Positions 5,405 to 12,137 of a stretch of 12,618 nt of DNA are shown here, piece by piece. The notes under the pieces are model-generated. The model ran no database searches and was not told the origin of the DNA. It saw only the letters and a list, made by a program, of their open reading frames with translations. The stretch comes from Nitrospirales bacterium (lineage in GTDB: Bacteria > Nitrospirota > Thermodesulfovibrionia > Thermodesulfovibrionales > Dissulfurispiraceae): positions 1-12,618 of the forward strand of contig JADLDZ010000409.1 in assembly GCA_020846375.1 (NCBI GenBank). Reading direction: 5' to 3'. Within the stretch, counting starts at the first letter, position 1, and every line of letters starts with the position of its first letter. Position numbers and translations under genes: made by a program.

Positions 5405-7090
5405 ATGAGCAGCGAGCCGAACAAGATTATCTACTCCATGATCGGGGTGAGCAAATATTATGACAAGAAACCGGTACTGAAGGATATCTATCTCTCCTAT
5501 TTCTACGGAGCCAAGATCGGCGTCATCGGTCTCAACGGATCGGGAAAAAGCTCTCTGCTGCGTATCCTTGCAGGGGCGGACAAGGAGTTCAACGGTGAGA
5601 CGGTCCTTTCTCCCGGCCATACCGTGGGGCTCCTCGAGCAGGAGCCGGGGCTTGACGACAGGAAGACGGTGCGGGAGATCGTCGAGGAAGGAGTGCAGAA
5701 GATTGTCGACGCTCTCAACGAATACAATGCGATCAATGAAAAGTTTGCCGAGCCCCTGTCGGAGGACGAGATGAACAGGCTTATCGAGCGGCAGGGCGCG
5801 GTGCAGGAAAAACTGGATTCTCTGGATGCCTGGGACTTGGATTCGCGTCTTGAGATGGCCATGGATGCCCTGCGTTGCCCGCCGGGAGACACGCCGGTGA
5901 AGGTCCTCTCCGGGGGGGAGAAGCGTAGGGTCGCCCTCTGCCGGCTCCTGCTGCAAAAGCCTGATATCCTGCTGCTGGACGAGCCCACCAACCACCTCGA
6001 CGCCGAGACGGTCGCGTGGCTGGAGCATCATCTGCAAGGGTATGCGGGAACGGTTATCGCTGTGACACACGACCGCTATTTCCTCGACAATGCCGCGGGC
6101 TGGATCCTGGAGCTCGACAGGGGACAGGGGATTCCCTGGAAAGGCAACTATTCTTCCTGGCTCGATCAGAAGAAGAACCGGCTGCAGCAGGAGGAAAAAG
6201 CTGAAAGCGAACGGCAGAAGACGCTGCAGCGCGAGCTGGAGTGGATCAACATGTCCCCGAAGGGACGCCACGCGAAATCGAAGGCGCGCATCACCTCTTA
6301 CGAATCCCTGCTCAGCCAGGACACGGAGAAACAGGCAAAAGACCTGGAGCTTTACATCCCTCCGGGTCCCCGTCTGGGCGATGTGGTGATCCAGGCCGAC
6401 GCGGTGAGCAAGACGTATGGAGACCGGATTCTTATGGAAGGAATGACCTTCTCGCTCCCCCCGGGGGGGATTGTGGGCGTCATCGGCCCCAACGGGGCGG
6501 GAAAAACCACGCTGTTCCGCATGATCACCGGGCAGGAAAGGCCCGATTCAGGGTCGTTCAGGACAGGGGATACGGTAAAGTTGGCATATGTCGATCAGAG
6601 CCGTGACTCGCTCGATCCTGACAAGACCCTATGGGAAATCATTTCAGGCGGCGAGGACGTTCTTCAGCTCGGGAAGAGACAAGTCAATTCAAGAGCGTAT
6701 GTGGCGCGCTTCAATTTCTCGGGGGCTGATCAGCAGAAAAAGGCAGCGATGCTGTCGGGAGGCGAGCGCAACCGCGTGCACCTGGCGCGTATGCTGAAGG
6801 AGGGTGCGAATGTCCTGCTGCTGGACGAGCCTACCAATGACCTGGATGTCAACACGATGCGGGCGCTGGAGGAAGCACTGGAGAGCTTCGCCGGTTGTGC
6901 CGTCGTTATCAGCCATGACCGCTGGTTCCTCGACCGTATCGCAACCCACATCCTCGCCTTCGAGGGAGAGAGCAAGGTCGTCTGGTTCGAGGGGAACTAT
7001 TCCGAGTACGAGGCGGATCGAAAGGCAAGGCTCGGGGCCGCTGCCGATCAGCCCCACCGCATCAAGTACCGCCAGTTGACCAGGGGGTAA
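5405..7090 (+). CDS. ettA: Energy-dependent translational throttle protein EttA (ABC-F ATPase)
   Basis: EttA is a cytosolic ABC-F protein that binds the ribosomal E site and gates the first elongation steps according to the ATP/ADP ratio. At 561 aa it is close to the usual 555. Two ABC cassettes are present. The first has Walker A GLNGSGKS (42-49), LSGGEK (168-173), and Walker B with catalytic Glu at ILLLDEPTNHLD (188-199). The second has GPNGAGKT (361-368), LSGGER (450-455) and LLLDEPTNDLD (471-481). An arm insertion lies in cassette one (about 95-140), and a charged linker rich in Lys/Arg/Glu (about 250-320, including NMSPKGRHAKSKARI) joins the cassettes, both typical of EttA. The start has AAGGAGG at 5390-5396. 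Two CCGGTATG copies 11 bp apart precede a TATAGT at 5346-5351 that may be its -10. No TM segments, so it is not a transporter. Confidence 0.96.
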   Translation: MSSEPNKIIYSMIGVSKYYDKKPVLKDIYLSYFYGAKIGVIGLNGSGKSSLLRILAGADKEFNGETVLSPGHTVGLLEQEPGLDDRKTVREIVEEGVQKIVDALNEYNAINEKFAEPLSEDEMNRLIERQGAVQEKLDSLDAWDLDSRLEMAMDALRCPPGDTPVKVLSGGEKRRVALCRLLLQKPDILLLDEPTNHLDAETVAWLEHHLQGYAGTVIAVTHDRYFLDNAAGWILELDRGQGIPWKGNYSSWLDQKKNRLQQEEKAESERQKTLQRELEWINMSPKGRHAKSKARITSYESLLSQDTEKQAKDLELYIPPGPRLGDVVIQADAVSKTYGDRILMEGMTFSLPPGGIVGVIGPNGAGKTTLFRMITGQERPDSGSFRTGDTVKLAYVDQSRDSLDPDKTLWEIISGGEDVLQLGKRQVNSRAYVARFNFSGADQQKKAAMLSGGERNRVHLARMLKEGANVLLLDEPTNDLDVNTMRALEEALESFAGCAVVISHDRWFLDRIATHILAFEGESKVVWFEGNYSEYEADRKARLGAAADQPHRIKYRQLTRG

Positions 7091-7116
7091 GCACCCCCTC
7101 CGCATCAGGGGGATGC
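7091..7116. terminator. Hairpin between the convergent ettA and M52 protease genes
   Basis: GCACCCCCT (7091-7099) pairs with AGGGGG-A-TGC (7107-7116) around CCGCATC, with one bulged A. It lies just after the ettA stop and just beyond the end of the opposing gene, a typical place for a two-way terminator, but there is no T-run on either side. Confidence 0.45.
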
Positions 7117-7135
7117 CGGGGCTCTTTCCGCTCCC

Positions 7136-7795
7136 TTATCGTGCTGCCTTCTCCGCTCGTGCCCTCCAGCGGTCGATGATCTCCATCGCGATCCTGACGA
7201 GGTCCGGAATGGACCTCCGGACTGCAGGGGAAAGCTCAAGCCCGTATCCGACAATCCCGGGCTCTACCCCAAGCAGGGTGATTTCCGGCTGCTCGCCGGG
7301 GGGAAGGCTCCATACCGCCTCCAGGAGGGCAGCCTGGTGCAGCGATCCCTGCATGCCGGCTCCGTTGCCGGCGCGAAGGGGGATGGAGTAGATCATTCCG
7401 GGAGTCCCTCCTGCCGGCATTGTATCGACGGCGAGGACCCTGTCGGCCCACGCAAAGAGACGGCATGCGTCAGAACCCGAGGTGCCGATCTCGCTGACAA
7501 GGATCTCGGCGGTATTCATCTTCTGCATTTCGCGTATAGCGTGGATCCCGACTCCGCCGTCCCTGAGCAGCACATTCCCGAACCCTGCCACGAGTATCCT
7601 GCAGACGCTGCTGCTCCCTTCTTTCCTTTCGTTGCCATACATTTCCATGCTGCATCTGAGCCCCACGGTAGTGAATACCGGGCGGCTGCTCTCCTTTTCA
7701 TTCATCTGCTCTGTTCCCTGCATTTTGTCTTCAGGAGGGCAGAGGCATCTTCTCGTGATGCGCCCTTCCCCCGGCATCGAGTCCACGCATACCAT
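7136..7795 (-). CDS. Hydrogenase maturation protease (peptidase M52, HyaD/HybD/HycI-like)
   Basis: M52 proteases remove the C-terminal peptide of the [NiFe]-hydrogenase large subunit after nickel insertion. The core starts at about residue 66 with ILVAGFGNVLLRDGGVGIH, then VLAVDT (Asp124) and SLHQAALLEA (His153), matching two of the three nickel-contacting residues of HybD. The third position, an acidic residue after LLxD, is Gly80 here, which is unusual. The core ends with an amphipathic helix near the C-terminus. The N-terminal 65 residues are an extension with a Cys pattern (C3, C17, C19). The frame has ATGs at 7795, 7705 and 7648; 7795 has a weak AGGA and 7705 a weak AGGGA, so the true start is uncertain. 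No hydrogenase structural genes are nearby, so the substrate is unknown. It converges on ettA. Confidence 0.85.
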   Translation of the reverse strand: MVCVDSMPGEGRITRRCLCPPEDKMQGTEQMNEKESSRPVFTTVGLRCSMEMYGNERKEGSSSVCRILVAGFGNVLLRDGGVGIHAIREMQKMNTAEILVSEIGTSGSDACRLFAWADRVLAVDTMPAGGTPGMIYSIPLRAGNGAGMQGSLHQAALLEAVWSLPPGEQPEITLLGVEPGIVGYGLELSPAVRRSIPDLVRIAMEIIDRWRARAEKAAR

Positions 7796-8146
7796 GCAGT
7801 GGAATTCCTGGTCTGCACAAAGCTCTTCATTGATCGCTTTTCTCAGCCGGCGGACAGAATTGCAAATAGCGTTCCAGGTAAATACGTTGTTGAAAAGAAA
7901 GGAAAGTGCCTATGACCGCCAAGGGGCATCCCGAATATTTGTATGGATTTTCAGGCAGGAAGCGGAGGGTTTTGGGGAAAGAGCAGGGGCTGCGGCAGAT
8001 TCCCGGGAATCTGCCGTGCAGCAAAAAGCATACAATAGTTCCTCCTCTTTCCCTCTTCGGACGACGCCGGAACAGGGAAAGAAGCTCCAGAGCGGGGCAA
8101 CAGAGGGGAAGAGAAGAGAGCCTCTCCGGGAGAGGAGGGAATGCGG
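7796..8146. other. Gap between the M52 protease gene and the 64-aa gene
   Basis: No convincing gene lies here. The M52 reading frame stays open upstream of its first ATG as far as a stop near 7912, without another standard start codon, so an unusual start cannot be fully excluded. The gap holds a perfect 24-bp palindrome (7993-8016) and a compact hairpin CCTCTC-CGG-GAGAGG (8121-8135) that could end the 64-aa gene on the minus strand. A minus-strand GGAGG near 8040 precedes a 26-codon frame starting with ATG, too short to call. Confidence 0.5.
7993..8016. repeat. Perfect 24-bp palindrome
   Basis: CGGCAGATTCCC is followed directly by its exact reverse complement GGGAATCTGCCG, with no central loop. 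GCTG before it and CAGC after it (8019-8022) can extend the pairing past a TG bulge. There is no T-run on either strand, so a terminator is unlikely. It is placed about 200 bp upstream of the M52 start and could be a regulator binding site or a cruciform-forming site. Confidence 0.6.
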
Positions 8147-8341
8147 CTATTGGCCTAACGCAACAAGCAGCACGCCCAATTTCTGCTCAGTCTCTTTCAG
8201 TTGGCTGATTTCCATATCCGAAAGTTTTGCCGGAGCGACATCCTGACACGTATAGGCCACAAGGGTCTTGCCTATCTTCTGTTCAAGTGACTGCACCTCT
8301 TTGAGCTTGCTTCCGTCAAGCTGGGGAATCGTGCACATCAT
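8147..8341 (-). CDS. Small hypothetical protein (64 aa)
   Basis: I do not recognise a named family. The sequence is compact and acidic/amphipathic, with two likely helices: about residues 10-28 (charged residues every three to four positions, EVQSLEQKIGK) and 43-62 (EISQLKETEQKLGVLLVAL), joined by a segment with VAYTCQDVAPAKL. Cys3 and Cys32 are the only cysteines. It has no signal peptide. The start is well supported: AAGGAGG lies on the minus strand just upstream, and two consecutive ATGs at 8341 and 8338 are both suitably spaced. A good promoter (TTGACA, 17 bp, GATTAT) lies at 8416-8388 on the same strand. It is divergent from the YceI-like gene. The strong promoter and ribosome binding site suggest a real, well-expressed small protein. 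Confidence 0.7.
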   Translation of the reverse strand: MMCTIPQLDGSKLKEVQSLEQKIGKTLVAYTCQDVAPAKLSDMEISQLKETEQKLGVLLVALGQ

Positions 8342-8387
8342 AATGGTCTCCTCCTTTTCTTTCGTTGGGTGGATTTTTCCTGCTTAA

Positions 8388-8416
8388 ATAATCGCACTAT
8401 TTCTCTCCGCTGTCAA
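8388..8416 (-). promoter_or_regulatory. Sigma70-like promoter for the 64-aa gene
   Basis: On the minus strand TTGACA (8416-8411) is followed by a 17-bp spacer and GATTAT (8393-8388). It is 47 bp from the start at 8341. The -35 is a perfect consensus; the -10 matches four of six. Confidence 0.6.
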
Positions 8417-8436
8417 TGCCCGGAGCAAACGTCTTC

Positions 8437-8464
8437 TTGCGTCCCTCTCCCGGCATGGTATACT
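8437..8464 (+). promoter_or_regulatory. Sigma70-like promoter for the YceI-like gene
   Basis: TTGCGT (8437-8442), a 16-bp spacer and TATACT (8459-8464) precede the ATG at 8525 by about 60 bp. It is back to back with the minus-strand promoter of the 64-aa gene, 20 bp apart. Confidence 0.5.
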
Positions 8465-8524
8465 TATGCAGTACCTTCACGCCCTTACGGTTCGACTGGG
8501 GTAGTGGAGAAGGGGAGGTGCGCT

Positions 8525-9064
8525 ATGGAAAAGTGGAACATCGACTCCGATCATTCGGTTGCCGCCTTTGCCGTACGGCATATGATGATCGCCATGGTAC
8601 GCGGTCAGTTCAATAAACTGAGCGGCAGTATCTGCTTTGATCCGGATGATGCGGCGCGGTCTTCCGTTGAAGTGGAGATAGAGGCGGCAAGCATTACTAC
8701 CGGGATTCCGAAGCGTGACGACCATCTGCGCAGCCCCGACTTCTTCGATGTGGAGAAATATCCGGCGGTCGTCTTCAGGAGCACTGCAGTGGAAGCCACC
8801 GGAGGCAACCGGGCCAGGGTCACCGGTGAACTGACCCTGCACGGGACCACGAGGACGATCACTTTTGATGCGGAACACTTCGGACCGGTAAAAGCCCCCT
8901 ATGGAGGCGAAATAAGCAGGGGATTTTCCGCTTCTACCCGTCTGAATCGTGAGGACTTCGGAATTCTCTGGAACGAAACCCTCGAAGCCGGAGGGGTCAT
9001 GGTGGGAAACGAAGTGCAGATCTTCCTGGATATCGAGGCCGACCTCGCCGCTGACCAGCCGTAG
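8525..9064 (+). CDS. YceI-family lipid-binding-like protein (179 aa, no signal peptide)
   Basis: YceI proteins are small beta-barrels of lipocalin-like shape that bind isoprenoid or other long lipids. The sequence has the family's features in order: WNIDSDHSVAAFAVRHMM at the N-terminus, then KLSGSICFDP, a DDHLRSPDFFDVEKYPAVVF segment, GELTLHGTTRTITFDAE, FSASTRLNREDFGILWN, and a C-terminal GNEVQIFLDIEA strand. Length is normal for the mature domain. It starts directly with the domain, so unlike E. coli YceI it has no signal peptide and should be cytoplasmic. The ATG at 8525 has GGAGG at 8514-8518 with a 6-nt spacer after the GGAGGTG-type signal. A hairpin with a single bulge (9083-9092 with 9104-9112) follows the stop. 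The glutaredoxin-like gene downstream may be co-transcribed. Specific ligand is unknown. Confidence 0.93.
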   Translation: MEKWNIDSDHSVAAFAVRHMMIAMVRGQFNKLSGSICFDPDDAARSSVEVEIEAASITTGIPKRDDHLRSPDFFDVEKYPAVVFRSTAVEATGGNRARVTGELTLHGTTRTITFDAEHFGPVKAPYGGEISRGFSASTRLNREDFGILWNETLEAGGVMVGNEVQIFLDIEADLAADQP

Positions 9065-9183
9065 CCGTCCGGGCTGACGCAAGGCACCCTGCCTGAGGAG
9101 AGAGCAGGTGCCACGACCTTGCTTCGTCGAGGGGACATCTCCAGAATGTATTCCGCCGCGGTGTGCGGCGTTCCGGGGGAGAG

Positions 9184-9429
9184 GTGGTCAGGCTGACATA
9201 TTATTTCAAGGAAGGGTGCTGTATCTGTGATACGACCGAGGAGATGCTGAACGGCCTCAGGGAAAAGCATGCCCTCGATATCAGAAAGATTTCCATCGAG
9301 TCCGATGACGAACTCTATGAGCTGTACCGCTTCGATATCCCTGTCCTCGAGTTCAGGGACGGCTCGACGCTGCATGGGCGGATAAAAAAGAAGGACCTGC
9401 TCAGGAAGCTTGAAGAAAACAAGGAATGA
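9184..9429 (+). CDS. Glutaredoxin-like (thioredoxin-fold) CxxC protein (81 aa)
   Basis: This is a small thiol-disulfide oxidoreductase-like protein. The N-terminal strand LTYYFKEG leads into CCIC (Cys12-x-x-Cys15) at the head of a helix, and FDIPVLEF (about residues 56-63) supplies the cis-proline motif of the thioredoxin fold. The C-terminal helix is Lys-rich (KKKDLLRKLEENKE). Length and layout fit the DUF836/glutaredoxin-like group. The start is uncertain: GTG 9184 gives the natural N-terminus but its GGAG is only 2 nt away, and GTG 9163 adds seven residues without a ribosome binding site. It lies 119 bp downstream of the YceI-like gene on the same strand. It probably reduces or transfers disulfides in the cytosol; its partner is unknown. 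Confidence 0.8.
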   Translation: MVRLTYYFKEGCCICDTTEEMLNGLREKHALDIRKISIESDDELYELYRFDIPVLEFRDGSTLHGRIKKKDLLRKLEENKE

Positions 9430-9524
9430 CGCCGTTTTCCCCAGGCTCCCCTAGAGAGGTGCCGGGCTGCCGGTCAGCCGCCCGTTTTCCCGCCTTCCGC
9501 GCTCCCTCAGGCATCCCGGAAGCG

Positions 9525-9929
9525 TTATTTCTTGAGGCGTGATTCGATGTTGCGGCTGATCTTCCGGGAAAGGGCCTCGTCGCCGAAGGTGCCGATCTTG
9601 ATGGTGGTCACGATCATGTCGGGTTTTTTCGCCTGCAACACCAGGGAAACACTGGTTCCATCCTTTTTGTTCCCCTCGATCGTGCCTCCGTACATGTCGT
9701 GTTGGACGTTGTTGATCACGATATCGTTATCGGTAAGGGCTGCACGTGCGGCCCCGAAGGTCCTGAACAGGGTATCGGCAAAAGTCACCTGGAGCTTGCC
9801 CTGTGAGTAGATCGCGGCTTCCGTCCCGAAGGGCGGTGAAGGGGGCCTCTCGACGGTGACGCACCCCTGAGCGACAAAAACGGCCAGCAGTAAGAAGAAG
9901 GTGAAAGCGCTTCCTGTTCTTTTCCTCAT
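9525..9929 (-). CDS. DUF3568-like lipoprotein (134 aa)
   Basis: This is a small envelope lipoprotein of unknown function. MRKRTGSAFTFF opens a signal peptide that ends in the lipobox AQGC with Cys23 as the lipidated residue. The mature part has the look of the DUF3568 family: AAIYSQGKLQVTFA, a helix with FRTFGAARAAL, GGTIEGNKKDGTSVSLVL, then the diagnostic KIGTFGDEALSRKISRNIESRL at the C-terminus. The start at 9929 is preferred because AAAGGAGAG lies just upstream on the minus strand; a longer frame from 9995 has no such signal and would bury the signal peptide. Its promoter is probably at 10160-10133, giving a leader of about 200 nt. It converges on the glutaredoxin-like gene. Imperfect stems in 9430-9524 could serve as terminators but none has a clear T-run. 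Confidence 0.87.
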   Translation of the reverse strand: MRKRTGSAFTFFLLLAVFVAQGCVTVERPPSPPFGTEAAIYSQGKLQVTFADTLFRTFGAARAALTDNDIVINNVQHDMYGGTIEGNKKDGTSVSLVLQAKKPDMIVTTIKIGTFGDEALSRKISRNIESRLKK

Positions 9930-10132
9930 AGAGTCTCTCCTTTCCGTTGCGGATTGGTATAGTGCGTTCCCCCTGAAGTGTGCAGACACACCCATGTCCT
10001 CTCGTCATATCCAGTATTCCGGCCATTTGTCGTAGTCGTAGAAGCGGACCTCGTATTCCCGGACTCAAGTGCCCCGAGCAGCGTTGCATCCCCCATCCTC
10101 CGAAGGTCATGAGAGATATCCTCCTATTAACC

Positions 10133-10160
10133 ATTTAACAGCCTTTCTGTCCGTTGTCAA
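10133..10160 (-). promoter_or_regulatory. Sigma70-like promoter toward the DUF3568 lipoprotein
   Basis: On the minus strand a perfect TTGACA (10160-10155) is followed by a 16-bp spacer and TTAAAT (10138-10133); TAAATG with 17 bp is an alternative. An AGGAGG comes soon after, about 195 bp before the lipoprotein start, which suggests a small frame or a structured leader in between. Confidence 0.55.
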
Positions 10161-10202
10161 GCAAAACACTCCTTTTCGGGAACCTGTCCCTTCTGTCTTT
10201 TT

Positions 10203-10236
10203 TGGGATATAATAATATGGCGTTATGGGATATAAT
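10203..10236 (+). promoter_or_regulatory. Two direct repeats TGGGATATAAT upstream of tamA
   Basis: The 11-mer TGGGATATAAT occurs at 10203-10213 and again at 10226-10236, 23 bp apart, which is about two helical turns. Each contains a perfect TATAAT, but neither has a good -35 at 17 bp. They may be tandem start sites or paired sites for an activator that drives tamA-tamB. Confidence 0.45.
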
Positions 10237-10334
10237 TTGAACAAAGCGGAAAATCTCTTGTGCGCTGCTCGACCTGATTCCCGTATGAACAATCGGTATC
10301 CATCACCTTCGTGTACGGAACGCAGAGGTGCCTG

Positions 10335-12137
10335 ATGCTCTTTCCCCTTCCCGGAGGGTTCCGTGGAAACATTTTCTCTCTCCTTTACGGGCTTCTCCCC
10401 CGGTTTTTCCTGTTCCTTTCAGGGCTGCTGCTCTGCATGACGTTGCCGGGGCCGGCACGGGGGGCCGCCCCTGCTGTCCACGTATCCGTCGAGGGGATCG
10501 AGGGAGACCTCCGGGAGAATGTCCTCGGATATCTCGGCATCGAGCAGCATAAGAAAGATGCGGATCTCTCCGAAGAGGACGTGCACAGGATGTATGAAAA
10601 GGCTCCGGAGGAAATCAGACACGCCCTGCAGCCCTTCGGCTTTTACAAGCCGGACATCGCCTCCGAGCTTTCCCTGAAGGAGGGTGAATGGAGGGCTTCT
10701 TTCAAGATTGACACGGGGCCGGCGGTCAGAATACGCACTATCGACATCACCACTGCAGGGCCGGGCTCCGGAGATGCCCGATTGGAGCGGCTCCGGGAGG
10801 ACTTCCCGGTGAAGGAGGGTCAGGTCCTGCACCATGAAACATACGAGAAGGCGAAGCGTATGCTCCAGGAAACCGCTACGGAGCGCGGGTATCTCGATGC
10901 GGAATTTCTGGAACATCAAGTCGTCGTACACCTCGAAGAATACTACGCGTCGGTGGAATTACGTCTCAATACCGGACCTCTTTACTACTTCGGAGAGGTG
11001 ACCTTCCGGCAGGAGGCGCTCCGGCCCGAATTCCTTGCACGTTTCGTTCCTTTCCGGCAGGGGGACCCCTACCGCATTTCAGCATTGCTCGACCTGCAGA
11101 GCGCCCTTTACGAGAGCGACTACTTCAGCCAGGTGGAGGTGCGGCCCCGGCGGGACCTTGCAGAGGACCGGGTCATCCCGGTGGAGGTGATTCTCGATCC
11201 TCGAAAGCGCCAGAAATATCTCTTCGGGATCGGATACGGCACTGACACCGGAGTGCGCGGTGTCCTCGGATGGGAAAACCGCAGGGTCAACCGCAGGGGC
11301 CATAAATTCAGTGTCGAACTGAGTCTGTCCGAGATACGGGGCAGCCTTACCTCCCGGTACACCATCCCCATGAAGCATCCGGTTACCGATCATTTCGATC
11401 TTTCGGCGGGTTTCTCACAGGACAGGACGCAGACCAGCAGGAGCTCGACGCGCCTCCTGGGCGCCAGCTATACGCAGGTGCGCGGAAAGTGGCGGGAAAC
11501 CTTTTATCTCAATTTCCAGCAGGAGAAGTTTACCATCGGCAACGAATCGGGGGATTCCACTCTCCTCCTGCCGGGGACGAACTGGGTGCGGGTCAGGGCG
11601 GACAATCGCATCAACACCACGAACGGGAGCAGACTGATCCTCGACCTCAGGGGGGCCCACACCGCCCTGGTATCCGATACCTCTTTTGTGCAGGCGCGCA
11701 TTAATGCGAAGGTGATACGCAGCCTGGGCTCCATCGGCAGGATCATCCTGCGCGGGGACGCGGGGACTACCCAAGTGAAGGATTTCTCCCGGCTTCCCCC
11801 CTCTCAGCGTTTCTTTACGGGGGGCGACCAGAGCGTGCGCGGATACGCCTACAACAGTCTCGGCCCCGAGGACGCGGAGGGAGAGGTTACCGGAGGAAAG
11901 CATCTCCTGGTGGGCAGTGTGGAGTATGAGCAGCACATCATGAAAAAATGGAGTGCTGCGGTATTCTTCGATGCAGGGAACGCCCTTAACAGGCTTTCCG
12001 GTGCACTGCAGCAGGGGGCGGGCTTCGGGGTGCGGTGGAGGTCCCCGGTAGGCCCGGTGCGGGTGGATATGGCCTGGGCCCTGAGCAAACCCGACACCCC
12101 GTGGCGCATTCATATAACCATCGGACCCGACCTATGA
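10335..12137 (+). CDS. tamA: Translocation and assembly module outer-membrane protein TamA (Omp85 family)
   Basis: TamA is an outer-membrane Omp85-family protein that works with TamB to insert autotransporters and other proteins or lipids into the outer membrane. Length is 600 aa, near the usual 577. A basic and hydrophobic N-terminus (about 1-43) acts as signal peptide, ending near PARGAAPA. POTRA-type domains fill about 47-300: AVHVSVEGIEG, the middle one with GPAVRIRTIDI, then LNTGPLYYFGEVTF. The C-terminal barrel (about 310-600) carries the Omp85 signature RFFTGGDQSVRGYAYNSLGP, the VRGY motif that closes the barrel. It ends with PWRIHITIGPDL, where a terminal strand is expected. ATG 10335 has AGAGG with a 6-nt spacer; an in-frame GTG at 10311 has none. 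The stop overlaps the next start (ATGA), the classic tamA-tamB coupling. Confidence 0.95.
   Translation: MLFPLPGGFRGNIFSLLYGLLPRFFLFLSGLLLCMTLPGPARGAAPAVHVSVEGIEGDLRENVLGYLGIEQHKKDADLSEEDVHRMYEKAPEEIRHALQPFGFYKPDIASELSLKEGEWRASFKIDTGPAVRIRTIDITTAGPGSGDARLERLREDFPVKEGQVLHHETYEKAKRMLQETATERGYLDAEFLEHQVVVHLEEYYASVELRLNTGPLYYFGEVTFRQEALRPEFLARFVPFRQGDPYRISALLDLQSALYESDYFSQVEVRPRRDLAEDRVIPVEVILDPRKRQKYLFGIGYGTDTGVRGVLGWENRRVNRRGHKFSVELSLSEIRGSLTSRYTIPMKHPVTDHFDLSAGFSQDRTQTSRSSTRLLGASYTQVRGKWRETFYLNFQQEKFTIGNESGDSTLLLPGTNWVRVRADNRINTTNGSRLILDLRGAHTALVSDTSFVQARINAKVIRSLGSIGRIILRGDAGTTQVKDFSRLPPSQRFFTGGDQSVRGYAYNSLGPEDAEGEVTGGKHLLVGSVEYEQHIMKKWSAAVFFDAGNALNRLSGALQQGAGFGVRWRSPVGPVRVDMAWALSKPDTPWRIHITIGPDL

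Larger units (their letters stand above)
9930..10334. other. Divergent control region between the lipoprotein gene and tamA
   Basis: This gap holds promoters in both directions. It also holds a possible small broken frame on the minus strand (10110-10005). There AGGAGG (10125-10120) precedes ATG 10110, while a protein-like stretch EYEVRFYDYDKWPEYWI ending at TGA 10007-10005 lies one base out of that frame. A short stem GGGA/TCCC (10178-10190) followed by a T-run (10198-10203) is a weak plus-strand terminator candidate. No intact gene is called. Confidence 0.5.

Noticed and set aside
5063..6271. 402-codon minus-strand frame
   Set aside because: It lies antisense to ettA, whose ABC motifs are unmistakable; long shadow frames are common opposite GC-rich genes.
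7482..8246. 254-codon plus-strand frame
   Set aside because: It overlaps the M52 protease on the other strand and has no motif or start signal; it reads as a shadow.
9727..10134. 135-codon minus-strand frame from the lipoprotein upstream region
   Set aside because: It runs through the lipoprotein gene in another frame. Only its first part, with AGGAGG and ATG at 10110, is of interest and is treated as a possible broken small frame.
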